Assembly: GCA_003482455.1 (NCBI GenBank)
Contig: DMYW01000037.1
Location: forward strand, 78,969-142,968
DNA length: 64,000 nt
DNA from: Rheinheimera sp.
GTDB lineage: Bacteria > Pseudomonadota > Gammaproteobacteria > Enterobacterales > Alteromonadaceae
Direction: 5' to 3'
The notes under the pieces were generated by a model that ran no database searches, had not been told where the DNA came from, and saw nothing but the letters and a program-made list of their open reading frames with translations. Every line of letters begins with the position of its first letter. Position 1 is the stretch's first letter. The position numbers and the translations under genes are program-made. Shown here piece by piece: positions 1 to 7,226 of the stretch.

Positions 1-48
1 GCCAACACTACATTAGACAAAGTCTGCAACTCGTCGTGTGTGCAGGGC

Positions 49-627
49 TTAACGCTTTTGGTGGATCTCGCGATTGACGCGTTTCTGCTCGGCATTTTTG
101 CTTAGCAGCACATAGGTCGCAGCGTAGCCCCCATGGTGTTTTTGCGCCGTGTGCAACGCTAAAATCGGCGGCATTTGCAGTAGCCATTTAAAGGTGTAAC
201 TTTTTAAGATCGCCGGGTGCGGTTTGCTGTCGCGCCCCATGCCATGGTGGATCAGCAGGGTGCGAATGCCGCGGTTGTGACAGTCTTCAACAAAATGCGC
301 TAGGCTACTGCGCGCCTCGACTAAGGTTTTGCCAAGCAGCATCAAGGTCGCATCGATTTGGTAATGGCCTAACCGCAAGTTTTTGTACACACCGTCTTGC
401 ACCCCGTCTTTTTTGTACGCCAGTACCTCGTCGGGTTTTACCAAATCGACGTATTCCATACTTAAATAATCGGCGTCGTATTCAGGTTCTTGCTCTGCCG
501 CCTTGCGGCGCGCCAACTGCGCCAAACTTGGCGCAGATTCGCCGTTTTCAGCCATCAGTACGTCTTGCTCGAGTTTGCGGACGCCCGCCATTTCGCGCAT
601 AAAGATGTCTAAATCGTCGTTGTGCAT
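49..627 (-). CDS. smrA: Smr-domain endonuclease SmrA
   Basis: Small MutS-related (Smr) domain protein, a predicted nicking endonuclease whose cellular role is not settled. It has 192 residues, usual for SmrA. A charged N-terminal half (to about residue 85) precedes the Smr domain. That domain shows the strand-loop 'LLIHHGMGR', corresponding to the family HGxG region, and the closing strand 'GGYAATYVLL'. The ATG follows GAGGAAAAACC, a good ribosome binding site. It is divergent from the membrane protein gene that starts at 755, so the 127-bp gap must hold both promoters. The family call is firm. The choice of SmrA over SmrB rests on overall resemblance. Confidence 0.82.
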   Translation of the reverse strand: MHNDDLDIFMREMAGVRKLEQDVLMAENGESAPSLAQLARRKAAEQEPEYDADYLSMEYVDLVKPDEVLAYKKDGVQDGVYKNLRLGHYQIDATLMLLGKTLVEARSSLAHFVEDCHNRGIRTLLIHHGMGRDSKPHPAILKSYTFKWLLQMPPILALHTAQKHHGGYAATYVLLSKNAEQKRVNREIHQKR

Positions 628-754
628 GGTTTTTCCTCATCTTGCATCCGGCCATTATATCGCGCTTGATCGGAAATGGATCGCTCGGTTGCGCGAGTGA
701 AATCGGCCGACTATGGTTGAAAGTGCAAAGTGTAACCAACACAAGGAGAGTGCG

Positions 755-1129
755 ATGCTGCAGAATGACAAATTAGTGTTGTTGGGATGGATGCTGTGTG
801 CTGTCGGGGTGATCTACGCGTCAGGGCCGCTATTTTGGTTTTGCGTAGCCATGTACCTGTACAGCGCTATGTTTTGGGTGAAATTAATTGAACGGCGGCG
901 CCAAGATTTACAGCGCTATCGTCGTCAACAAGGACCATGGCCTTATTGGGTCTATGAGATTTTGCCGTTTGCTTATGTTGGGCTGGGCGTGTTGGTATGG
1001 CGCTGGGTGTCAGATCCATGGTTTGCTCCGTCGATCATGCTGCTGTTAGGCGCTGGAGCTATCACCTTATGGATCCGTCGTTATCAGCGGCTCAGCCGAC
1101 CCAAAGGCCGGCTGATGCTAGGTCTTTAA
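755..1129 (+). CDS. small membrane protein of unknown function
   Basis: Protein of 124 residues with no family I recognise. Hydrophobic segments near residues 7-40 and 72-105 suggest two to four membrane passes. They are separated by a basic Arg/Gln-rich loop (about 45-62, 'ERRRQDLQRYRRQQ') likely to be cytoplasmic. I chose the ATG at 755 because AAGGAG lies 8 bases upstream; an in-frame ATG at 713 has no such site. The TAA overlaps the stop codon of the convergent gene at 1126, so the two genes end on each other. Its role is unknown. Confidence 0.6.
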   Translation: MLQNDKLVLLGWMLCAVGVIYASGPLFWFCVAMYLYSAMFWVKLIERRRQDLQRYRRQQGPWPYWVYEILPFAYVGLGVLVWRWVSDPWFAPSIMLLLGAGAITLWIRRYQRLSRPKGRLMLGL

Positions 1130-1581
1130 TGGTGCTCGCGGTAATAACGCCAAGCAGCCAACATGCCTTCTTGTTTTTCAACACGATAGATACTGCAAGT
1201 TGGCTGGCCGTCTTTGATAATATTGCCATCACACAAGGTTAATTCAGCGCGGTCGCTGTCCAGACTGGGCGTCAGTTGTGAGTCCAGTAAGACAGCGGGA
1301 TACTGCATAAACCCACTCCAAAACACGCTTTGTGTCGCGATACCATCCTTCTGGTAATGCAATAACGCTGGTTTTGGAAACAACACCAGCGCTGTGAGTA
1401 ACCCGCCCAGCACGATGAACAACGATTTGAACACTAAACCCTTGGAGCTGCCGTGTGGCTCCTCATACGGCAACGATTTAAACACTGGCTGGGCTGTCGT
1501 GTTGCTGGTCGGCTGCGCTGGCTTTTTCGCCGGAGCTTTACGTTCGGTTTCACCGAGCAGTTTAAGTTTTTTATCTGCCAT
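1126..1581 (-). CDS. single-pass membrane protein of unknown function
   Basis: Protein of 151 residues. The N-terminal 48 residues are polar and rich in Lys/Pro/Ala, and one hydrophobic segment lies at about 51-68. The following domain of about 80 residues, probably periplasmic, contains two cysteines ('LTLCDGN', 'PTCSIY') that could form a disulfide. The ATG overlaps the TAA of the upstream M28 peptidase gene by one base (TAATG), so the two are probably translated together. I do not recognise a family. Its place behind an exported peptidase hints at an envelope role, but that is inference. Confidence 0.6.
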   Translation of the reverse strand: MADKKLKLLGETERKAPAKKPAQPTSNTTAQPVFKSLPYEEPHGSSKGLVFKSLFIVLGGLLTALVLFPKPALLHYQKDGIATQSVFWSGFMQYPAVLLDSQLTPSLDSDRAELTLCDGNIIKDGQPTCSIYRVEKQEGMLAAWRYYREHH

Positions 1582-2909
1582 TATTTACGAAAATCCGTCG
1601 TTGTGTTGGCTGCCATCGAGGTCATGATCAACCAAGCCTGCAAGTTCTGCTCAAGTGCAGCGGGGTCAATTTTATCGAGCGTATCATTTGGCGTATGGTG
1701 ATAATCGAAATAGTCGGTGCCGTCTTGCTCTAAAGTCACAACGGGTACGCCTAGCGTATGCAGAACTGAAACATCAGGACCACCATAAGCTTTGTTGTTG
1801 CCACGCTCAATGTTCAATGGTTGCAATTTTTTGAACATCTCATCGCCAAAGGCTAACGATTTTTCGCCAAAAGCCGTCGAAAATTGCCAAATGCGACCTG
1901 CGCCAAAATCCGACTCGGACGCTAACACGATTTGGCTCGCGTCGTTTGCATGTGCAGCGGCATAAGCTCTGGCTCCAACTAAGCCGCCTTCTTCATTACC
2001 AAACAATACGACACGAACTGTGCGTTTGGGCCGCCCTTGTTGCTTGATTAAGGTTGCGGTGGCCATGACCAAGCCAACACCGGCACCGTCATCCAAGGCG
2101 CCTGTGCCTTGATCCCATGAATCTAAATGCGCGCCGATCAGTACCACTTCATTTGGACGCTCACTGCCGGTGATTTCTGCGACGACGTTATGACTTTTTG
2201 CATCTTCCGTTTGGTTATGCATCACGAGTTTTAATTGCGCTTCTGGAGCTTTGGTCAGTACACGCGCCAACTGCTCGGCATCAGGCACTGAAATCGCCAC
2301 CGCTGGGATTTTTTCGACCTTGTCGTCGTAAACCATTTTGCCAGTGTGGGCGAAGCGGTTTTGACTGGTGCCAACCGAGCGGATAATCAGCGCTTTAGCT
2401 CCTAGTTTGGCTGCTTCGATAGCGCCATTGGCACGAGCACCAACGACAGGACCATATTGCGAACCGCTACGGTCTTTCGTCATGGCCTTATTAATAAAGA
2501 CAATTTTGCCTTTAACCTGCTCAGGAGTGGCCGCTTTGAGGGCATCTAGATCGGCAAACATCACCACGCTAGCGTTGATGCCTTGTTCGCTGGTGCCAAT
2601 TGAGCCACCAAGTGCCGTCAGCACCAACGACTGCGGGAAAGGTTGCACTATATCCAAACGCGCCATGCCACGTTGCCAATAAGGTGTAACGAACTCTTCC
2701 GTCCACACTTTATCAAAACCCAACTGTTTGAAATTTTTTACAGCCCAGTCAACGGCGCGCTGATCTCCAGCACTGCCTGCAATACGAGGTCCAACTTCGG
2801 TGGTTAAACTTTCAGTCAACTGAAACGCCAGCTGATTGTTGTAAGACGTAGCTGCAAGCGCGCCGCTAGCCAATAAAGTAGCAATAATGCCGGCAAGAAT
2901 TTTCATCAT
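1581..2909 (-). CDS. exported M28 family zinc aminopeptidase with PA domain
   Basis: Secreted metallopeptidase of 442 residues. A signal peptide (MMKILAGIIATLLASGALA) is followed by an N-terminal region, a PA-like insert (about 110-240) and the M28 catalytic domain. Visible zinc ligands and catalytic residues are 'GAHLDSWDQG' (near 260), 'LDDGAG', 'GNEEGG' (the Glu-Glu pair), 'SESDFG' and 'DYHHTPND'. Together these are the full co-catalytic dinuclear zinc set. The ATG at 2909 follows AGGA with five bases between; an in-frame ATG at 2933 would bury the signal peptide. It probably releases N-terminal amino acids from peptides outside the cytoplasm. Substrate preference cannot be read from the sequence. 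Confidence 0.88.
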   Translation of the reverse strand: MMKILAGIIATLLASGALAATSYNNQLAFQLTESLTTEVGPRIAGSAGDQRAVDWAVKNFKQLGFDKVWTEEFVTPYWQRGMARLDIVQPFPQSLVLTALGGSIGTSEQGINASVVMFADLDALKAATPEQVKGKIVFINKAMTKDRSGSQYGPVVGARANGAIEAAKLGAKALIIRSVGTSQNRFAHTGKMVYDDKVEKIPAVAISVPDAEQLARVLTKAPEAQLKLVMHNQTEDAKSHNVVAEITGSERPNEVVLIGAHLDSWDQGTGALDDGAGVGLVMATATLIKQQGRPKRTVRVVLFGNEEGGLVGARAYAAAHANDASQIVLASESDFGAGRIWQFSTAFGEKSLAFGDEMFKKLQPLNIERGNNKAYGGPDVSVLHTLGVPVVTLEQDGTDYFDYHHTPNDTLDKIDPAALEQNLQAWLIMTSMAANTTTDFRK

Positions 2910-3062
2910 CGGTTCCTGGAAAGAATTCTGCACAAAGGGTCAATGTAGCATGCCATTTTATACGGCAGGAAGTGTATCGCGAGTTAGTGGACAGTGATTT
3001 TCGTTGTTTGACCGCAGTGGTACTATTGAAAAGAAACAAAAGTTAACATTTTGTGTATTCGT

Positions 3063-3081
3063 CATCGCTATTTTAGCGATG
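3063..3081. repeat. perfect inverted repeat, 8-bp arms
   Basis: CATCGCTA and TAGCGATG flank a TTT spacer. No T-tract follows on either strand, so this is not an obvious terminator. It may be an operator for one of the divergent genes or an RNA hairpin in a leader. Confidence 0.45.
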
Positions 3082-3119
3082 TAGAATGTACAGCGCATTG
3101 CTGAAGGGCTTGATAAATA

Positions 3120-3136
3120 TACAGATCAGACCTGTT
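3120..3136. promoter_or_regulatory. FadR-like palindrome upstream of the HlyU-like gene
   Basis: The sequence TACAGATCAGACCTGTT is close to the gammaproteobacterial FadR operator (AACTGGTCnGACCTGTT-like). It shares a 14-base core with the site in front of fabV at 62614-62630. The match could be chance, since the neighbouring gene has no lipid role. Confidence 0.3.
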
Positions 3137-3301
3137 TTTAAAATTTTCTTAAATAGAAAAATTTAGTAAACGAAAGAAAAAATAAATGCTTTAAAAGTTA
3201 ACTATTTAGCAATAAATGTACGAAATTCACAAAAAATCTATTGTATACCGTTCAAAAGCTGAGCGATAATGAGACGTCTAGACATGCAGGGTGCTAAAGA
3301 A

Positions 3302-3616
3302 ATGAACTTACAAGAGATGTTAAACAATTCAGCCAAAGCAGTTCGTTTGCTGAAAGCTGTTTCTAACGAGCGTCGTTTATTAATCCTGTGTCATCTGTTA
3401 GACGGTGAGTTATCAGTGGGCGAAATGAATGATCGACTTGGTTTAAGTCAATCAGCGTTATCGCAGCATCTCGCGTTGCTGCGTCGCAACAAACTGGTGA
3501 AGACACGCAAGGAAGCTCAAACTGTTTTTTACAGCATGAATAGCAAAGAGGCGGAAGCCGTGATTGATCTGATGCATACTTTGTATTGCAGCAACAAATC
3601 GACCAGCGCCGCCTAA
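3302..3616 (+). CDS. hlyU: ArsR-family regulator, HlyU type
   Basis: Winged-helix repressor of the ArsR family that closely resembles Vibrio HlyU and the BigR/SqrR persulfide sensors ('MNLQEM', 'NERRLLILCHLL', 'LSQSALSQHLALLRR', 'RKEAQTVFYSM'). The recognition helix is about residues 48-61. Two cysteines, at residues 30 and 96 from this start, are 66 apart. That is the spacing of the redox pair (Cys38/Cys104) in Vibrio HlyU, and no ArsR metal-site cluster is seen. I chose the ATG at 3302 because AGGG lies 10 bases upstream; in-frame ATGs at 3269 and 3284 are possible. It is a stand-alone gene with its own terminator. It probably senses reactive sulfur or oxidants. The target genes are not visible here. 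Confidence 0.8.
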   Translation: MNLQEMLNNSAKAVRLLKAVSNERRLLILCHLLDGELSVGEMNDRLGLSQSALSQHLALLRRNKLVKTRKEAQTVFYSMNSKEAEAVIDLMHTLYCSNKSTSAA

Positions 3617-3642
3617 TAATTAAACGACCACGTAAACAATTT

Positions 3643-3672
3643 AAAAAAGCCAGCGAATGCTGGCTTTTTTTT
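3643..3672 (+). terminator. Rho-independent terminator of the HlyU-like gene
   Basis: GCCAGC-GAAT-GCTGGC stem-loop preceded by six A and followed by eight T, 27 bases after the stop codon. Confidence 0.9.
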
Positions 3673-3994
3673 ATCCATTTGGCTTGAGGAGGCGCAAATT
3701 ATTGCGTCAGTACCGTGGTGCTTTTTAGCAAGGGTTTGCTGAACAGTCCTGTGCGTCGTGAAATACAAATTGCGGCGGTGTATCGCTGGTCACATCTTTT
3801 CAGTTCATCTTCTGCAAAAGTGAGGCATTGCATTGGGGATTTGAATTTAACGTGCTTGTTATACGCGATGGATATTTAGCTTGTGCAGCGGCACTCACTC
3901 ACTCACTCACTCACTCACAAACACAGTGTGTTGTCGCAAACGCTTGATCACGAATGCTTAGATGATTGTTTCTGATATAGGTAAATGCAAGGCC
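3673..3994. other. intergenic region without a recognisable gene
   Basis: About 320 bases between two convergent terminators. The only notable content is the ACTC tandem repeat at 3892-3918. I find no convincing reading frame with a ribosome binding site. Confidence 0.5.
3892..3918. repeat. tetranucleotide tandem repeat (CACT)n
   Basis: About 6.75 uninterrupted copies of CACT. It lies in noncoding DNA between the HlyU-like gene terminator and the rpsT terminator. Simple tetranucleotide arrays can change length by slippage. Here no gene or promoter sits next to it, so phase variation is not supported. Confidence 0.85.
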
Positions 3995-4020
3995 AAAAAA
4001 AACGCCTTTCGGCGTTTTTC
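3995..4020 (-). terminator. Rho-independent terminator of rpsT
   Basis: Read on the minus strand: AACGCC-GAAA-GGCGTT stem with a T-tract, just after the rpsT stop codon. A-tracts on both sides make it potentially bidirectional. Confidence 0.88.
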
Positions 4021-4034
4021 TTGCAAGCAATCGC

Positions 4035-4307
4035 TTAAGCTGCAGTCGCTAATGCCTTAACATGGGCATTCAGACGTGACTTATGACGAGCTGCTTTGTT
4101 TTTATGGATCAGACCTTTGTCTGCCATACGGTCCAGAACTGGAACCATTTTCTTGAACGCTTCTTGCGCTGCAACTACATCAGTAGTTAACACAGCTGCG
4201 TAGGTTTTCTTGATGAAAGTACGCATCATTGAGCGCTGACTTGCATTTTGCTGACGACGCTTTTCTGATTGAATCGCGCGTTTCTTAGCAGACTTGATGT
4301 TAGCCAA
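4035..4307 (-). CDS. rpsT: 30S ribosomal protein S20
   Basis: Ribosomal protein bS20 of 90 residues. It has the typical start 'MANIKSAKKRAIQSEKRRQQNASQRSMMRTFIKKTYAA' (shown in part) and the conserved 'KGLIHKNKAARHKSRL' segment that contacts 16S rRNA. The ATG follows a TAGGAG site. It is single and divergent from murJ, the arrangement found in Pseudomonas and E. coli. Its terminator lies immediately downstream. Confidence 0.98.
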   Translation of the reverse strand: MANIKSAKKRAIQSEKRRQQNASQRSMMRTFIKKTYAAVLTTDVVAAQEAFKKMVPVLDRMADKGLIHKNKAARHKSRLNAHVKALATAA

Positions 4308-4349
4308 GGTAACACTCCTAAAAACTAATCTGGGACTTATAAAGGCGGC

Positions 4350-4380
4350 ATAATATGCCTATTTTCTGGCCCTATGTCAA
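4350..4380 (-). promoter_or_regulatory. candidate sigma70 promoter of rpsT
   Basis: On the minus strand a perfect TTGACA (4380-4375) is followed by an AT-rich CATATTATG stretch. The -10 could be CATATT (spacing 17) or TATTAT (spacing 19). It is placed 43-73 bases before the rpsT ATG. Confidence 0.5.
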
Positions 4381-4497
4381 ATCATTTTCCTGTGCAATTG
4401 CACATTCTTCAGCCATCAAATCAATTGCCTTACCCTGAAAAGCTGGTAATCGCTTCGGCCTTTGGTGACAATAGCATGAATTCGCTTTTGGAGTCAG

Positions 4498-6078
4498 ATG
4501 GTGTCAGCAAAGTTATTAAAATCAGGTGCAATTGTTAGCGCCATGACGCTTATTTCTCGTGTTTTAGGCTTAGTTCGCGATGTAGTTACCGCCAACGTAC
4601 TGGGGGCGGGAGCTATGGCGGATGTATTTTTGATGGTCAACCGCATTCCAAATTTTTTACGTCGACTGTTTGCCGAAGGTGCGTTTTCGCAAGCGTTTGT
4701 GCCTGTATTGTCGGAAGTGCGTGCTAAACATGGCGACGATGAAGTGCGCCTGTTGGTGGCGCGAGCTTCCGGCACGCTCGGATTTATTGTCACGATAGTC
4801 ACGCTGCTGGCGATGATAGGTTCGCCCGTGATTATGGCGCTGTTTGGTATGGGCTGGTTTGAGGATTACCTTAATGGCGGCCCCGATGGTGCAAAATACC
4901 TGCAAGCCAGTGATTTATTAAAAATTACCTTCCCGTATCTGTGGTTTATCACCTTTGTCGCACTCTCTGGTGCGGTGCTCAACATCTACAACCAGTTTGC
5001 AGTGGCAGCATTTAGCCCAGTGTTTTTAAACATCGCGATGATTGGTTGTGCGTTGTTTTTATCACCGCATACCGAAAACCCCGCCGAAGCATTGGCGTGG
5101 GGCGTGTTTCTCGGTGGTTTTTTGCAGTTTGTGTTTCAGCTGCCGTTTTTAAAACGCGCCAATTTATTAGTGTTGCCCAAGTGGGGCTGGCGTGATCCTT
5201 ATGTAGCTCGGATCCGCACCCTGATGCTACCGGCATTGTTTGGTGTGTCGGTCAGTCAAATCAATTTGTTATTAGATGCGATTATCGCGTCGTTTTTGCA
5301 AAACGGCTCGGTCAGCTGGTTGTATTACTCTGACCGTTTGCTGGAATTCCCGCTGGGGATGTTTGGTATCGCCATTGCCACGGTGATTTTGCCGAACTTG
5401 TCGCGTCAGCATGCGCTGGACGACCACAAAGCCTTCCAAGGTACGGTGGACTGGGCGGTAATGCTGATATGTGTGTTGGGTATTCCGTCGATGTTTGGCT
5501 TGGCGGTGTTGGCAGAACCGATTTTATTGACAGTGTTTGGCCATGGCCGTTTTACCGCGCATGACGCCACACAATCGGCCTGGTCGTTGATGGCCTATTG
5601 TGTCGGTTTGGTGTATTTGATGCTGATTAAAGTGCTAGCTCCAGCGTTTTATGCCCGGCAAGACGTGAAGACCCCAGTCAAAATCGGCATTATTGCGATG
5701 GTTGCCAACATGGTGTTTAACCTGATGCTAGCGCCGTTTATTTCGTTTGTTGGATTAGCACTAGCGACTTCCTTGTCAGGAATGTTGAACTGTTGGTTGT
5801 TGTATCGAGGCTTGAAATCGCAAGGAATTTATCGATTATCCCCGCACAGCAAAGCCGTGATCGGCAAGGCGCTGCTAGCCGGTGCGCTGATGGGCGTGGC
5901 CATTTATTTCAGCATTCCGAGTATTGAACAATTTCAACAAGCGGGTTTTAGCCACAGAGCGCTGTGGGTTGCTGTTGGAATAGCGGCCGCAGTTCCAGCA
6001 TATTTGTTAGCGTTATGGGTACTTGGCGTACGAATTGCTGACTTTAAACGGCATTCAATTGCTGAAAGTCTGGCCTGA
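4498..6078 (+). CDS. murJ: lipid II flippase MurJ
   Basis: Integral membrane flippase that moves lipid II to the periplasmic face for peptidoglycan synthesis. It has 526 residues, slightly above E. coli MurJ. Many hydrophobic segments run through the whole length (14 are expected for the family). The conserved start is 'SGAIVSAMTLISRVLGLVRDVV', with 'NRIPNFLRRLFAEGAFSQAFVP' in the first loop. These are MviN/MurJ hallmarks and include the cavity arginines. TTTGGAG lies 7 bases before the ATG. It precedes ribF by 49 bases in the usual gammaproteobacterial order. Confidence 0.97.
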   Translation: MVSAKLLKSGAIVSAMTLISRVLGLVRDVVTANVLGAGAMADVFLMVNRIPNFLRRLFAEGAFSQAFVPVLSEVRAKHGDDEVRLLVARASGTLGFIVTIVTLLAMIGSPVIMALFGMGWFEDYLNGGPDGAKYLQASDLLKITFPYLWFITFVALSGAVLNIYNQFAVAAFSPVFLNIAMIGCALFLSPHTENPAEALAWGVFLGGFLQFVFQLPFLKRANLLVLPKWGWRDPYVARIRTLMLPALFGVSVSQINLLLDAIIASFLQNGSVSWLYYSDRLLEFPLGMFGIAIATVILPNLSRQHALDDHKAFQGTVDWAVMLICVLGIPSMFGLAVLAEPILLTVFGHGRFTAHDATQSAWSLMAYCVGLVYLMLIKVLAPAFYARQDVKTPVKIGIIAMVANMVFNLMLAPFISFVGLALATSLSGMLNCWLLYRGLKSQGIYRLSPHSKAVIGKALLAGALMGVAIYFSIPSIEQFQQAGFSHRALWVAVGIAAAVPAYLLALWVLGVRIADFKRHSIAESLA

Positions 6079-6127
6079 TGTCGTTATAATCGGCCGTTTA
6101 GACAGCAAGACAGAGAACGCATCAGGC

Positions 6128-7063
6128 ATGGAGTTAATCCGCGGACTGCAAAATATCCGAGCACAGCATCAAGGTTGTGTGCTGACGATCGGCAATTTTG
6201 ATGGCGTCCACGTTGGGCATCAAGCCGTGTTGGCGCAGCTGCGCCAACGTGCTACTGAGCTGAATTTACCGTCGGTGGTGATGGTATTTGAACCGCAACC
6301 CTTGGAGCTATTTAACCCGCAAGCGGCGCCGGCGCGGCTGACGCGTTTTCGGGAAAAATACCACTGGTTAAAACAGCAAGGCATCGACCGGCTGTTATGC
6401 GTGAAATTCAATCGGGCTTTTGCCAGTCAACAACCGAGCGAATTTATCGAAGACTTGCTGCTAAACCGACTGGGTGTACAGCATCTGATCGTCGGCGATG
6501 ATTTTTGTTTTGGTAAAAACCGCGCGGGCAACTTTGCTATGTTGCAGCAAGCCTCCGTCCAGCATGGTTTTGGCTTAACCTCGACCGCCAGTTTGCTGAA
6601 AAATAATCAGCGCGTCAGCAGCACGTTAATCCGTGAAGCATTGGCGCAAGATCAGTTTGAGCGGGCAACCGATATGTTGGGGCGCGAGTTTTCGTTAATG
6701 GGGCGGGTGCGCCATGGCGCCAAACTCGGCCGGCAATTGGGGTTCCCAACCGCTAACGTTTGGCTTTACCGCAAAACCTTGCCATTGCAAGGAGTCTACG
6801 CAGTCGAAGCCATCACCAAAGGCGGGCGTTGGCATGGCGTTGCTAACATTGGCTCACGGCCGACAGTGGCCGGGCGAGTGGAACAATTAGAAGCCCACTT
6901 CTTTGATTTTCAAGGCGATTTGTACGGCCAGCAAATTGAAGTGGTGCTGAAACATAAAATCCGCGCCGAACAAAAGTTCGCTTCGGTCGATGAATTACAA
7001 GCGCAAATCCAGCGCGATGCCGCCGCGGCGCGCGCCTGGTTTGCCGCCACGGCAAGCGTTTAA
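6128..7063 (+). CDS. ribF: bifunctional riboflavin kinase/FAD synthetase
   Basis: Makes FMN from riboflavin and then FAD. An N-terminal FMN adenylyltransferase domain (about 1-180) has 'LTIGNFDGVHVGHQ', the nucleotidyltransferase GxHxGH-like motif, and 'STLIREAL'. A C-terminal riboflavin kinase domain (about 185-305) has 'GRQLGFPTANV' and 'GVANIGSRPTV'. It has 311 residues; E. coli RibF has 313. I chose the ATG at 6128 because the protein then begins 'MELIRGLQNI', like E. coli 'MKLIRGIHNL'. It lies between murJ and ileS, as in Pseudomonas and E. coli. Confidence 0.97.
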   Translation: MELIRGLQNIRAQHQGCVLTIGNFDGVHVGHQAVLAQLRQRATELNLPSVVMVFEPQPLELFNPQAAPARLTRFREKYHWLKQQGIDRLLCVKFNRAFASQQPSEFIEDLLLNRLGVQHLIVGDDFCFGKNRAGNFAMLQQASVQHGFGLTSTASLLKNNQRVSSTLIREALAQDQFERATDMLGREFSLMGRVRHGAKLGRQLGFPTANVWLYRKTLPLQGVYAVEAITKGGRWHGVANIGSRPTVAGRVEQLEAHFFDFQGDLYGQQIEVVLKHKIRAEQKFASVDELQAQIQRDAAAARAWFAATASV

Positions 7064-7226
7064 CGCTTGTGCTCGCTGCTGTCGCCACCTCGCTGTAGGT
7101 CAATATGAGGGGCGCGCAGGCGATAAAGCTATTTCTATGCTCGCTTGGCGAGTATAACGACGATTACAGACACATTGATGATGCATTCGCTAAGTGAAGC
7201 GACTGAAAATAAACGGAAATCCGGAC

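Larger units (their letters stand above)
2910..3301. other. AT-rich intergenic region upstream of the HlyU-like gene
   Basis: About 390 bases without a gene between the divergent M28 peptidase and HlyU-like genes. It becomes strongly AT-rich from about 3130 to 3250, as is common in regions bound by H-NS-type silencers and HlyU-type regulators. It contains an 8-bp hairpin (3063-3081) and a FadR-like palindrome (3120-3136), listed separately. Promoters for both flanking genes must lie here. I could not pick a convincing -35/-10 pair. Confidence 0.5.

Noticed and set aside
3892..3918. Possible CRISPR or phase-variable repeat
   Set aside because: The repeat unit is four bases with no spacers, and it lies outside any gene or promoter.
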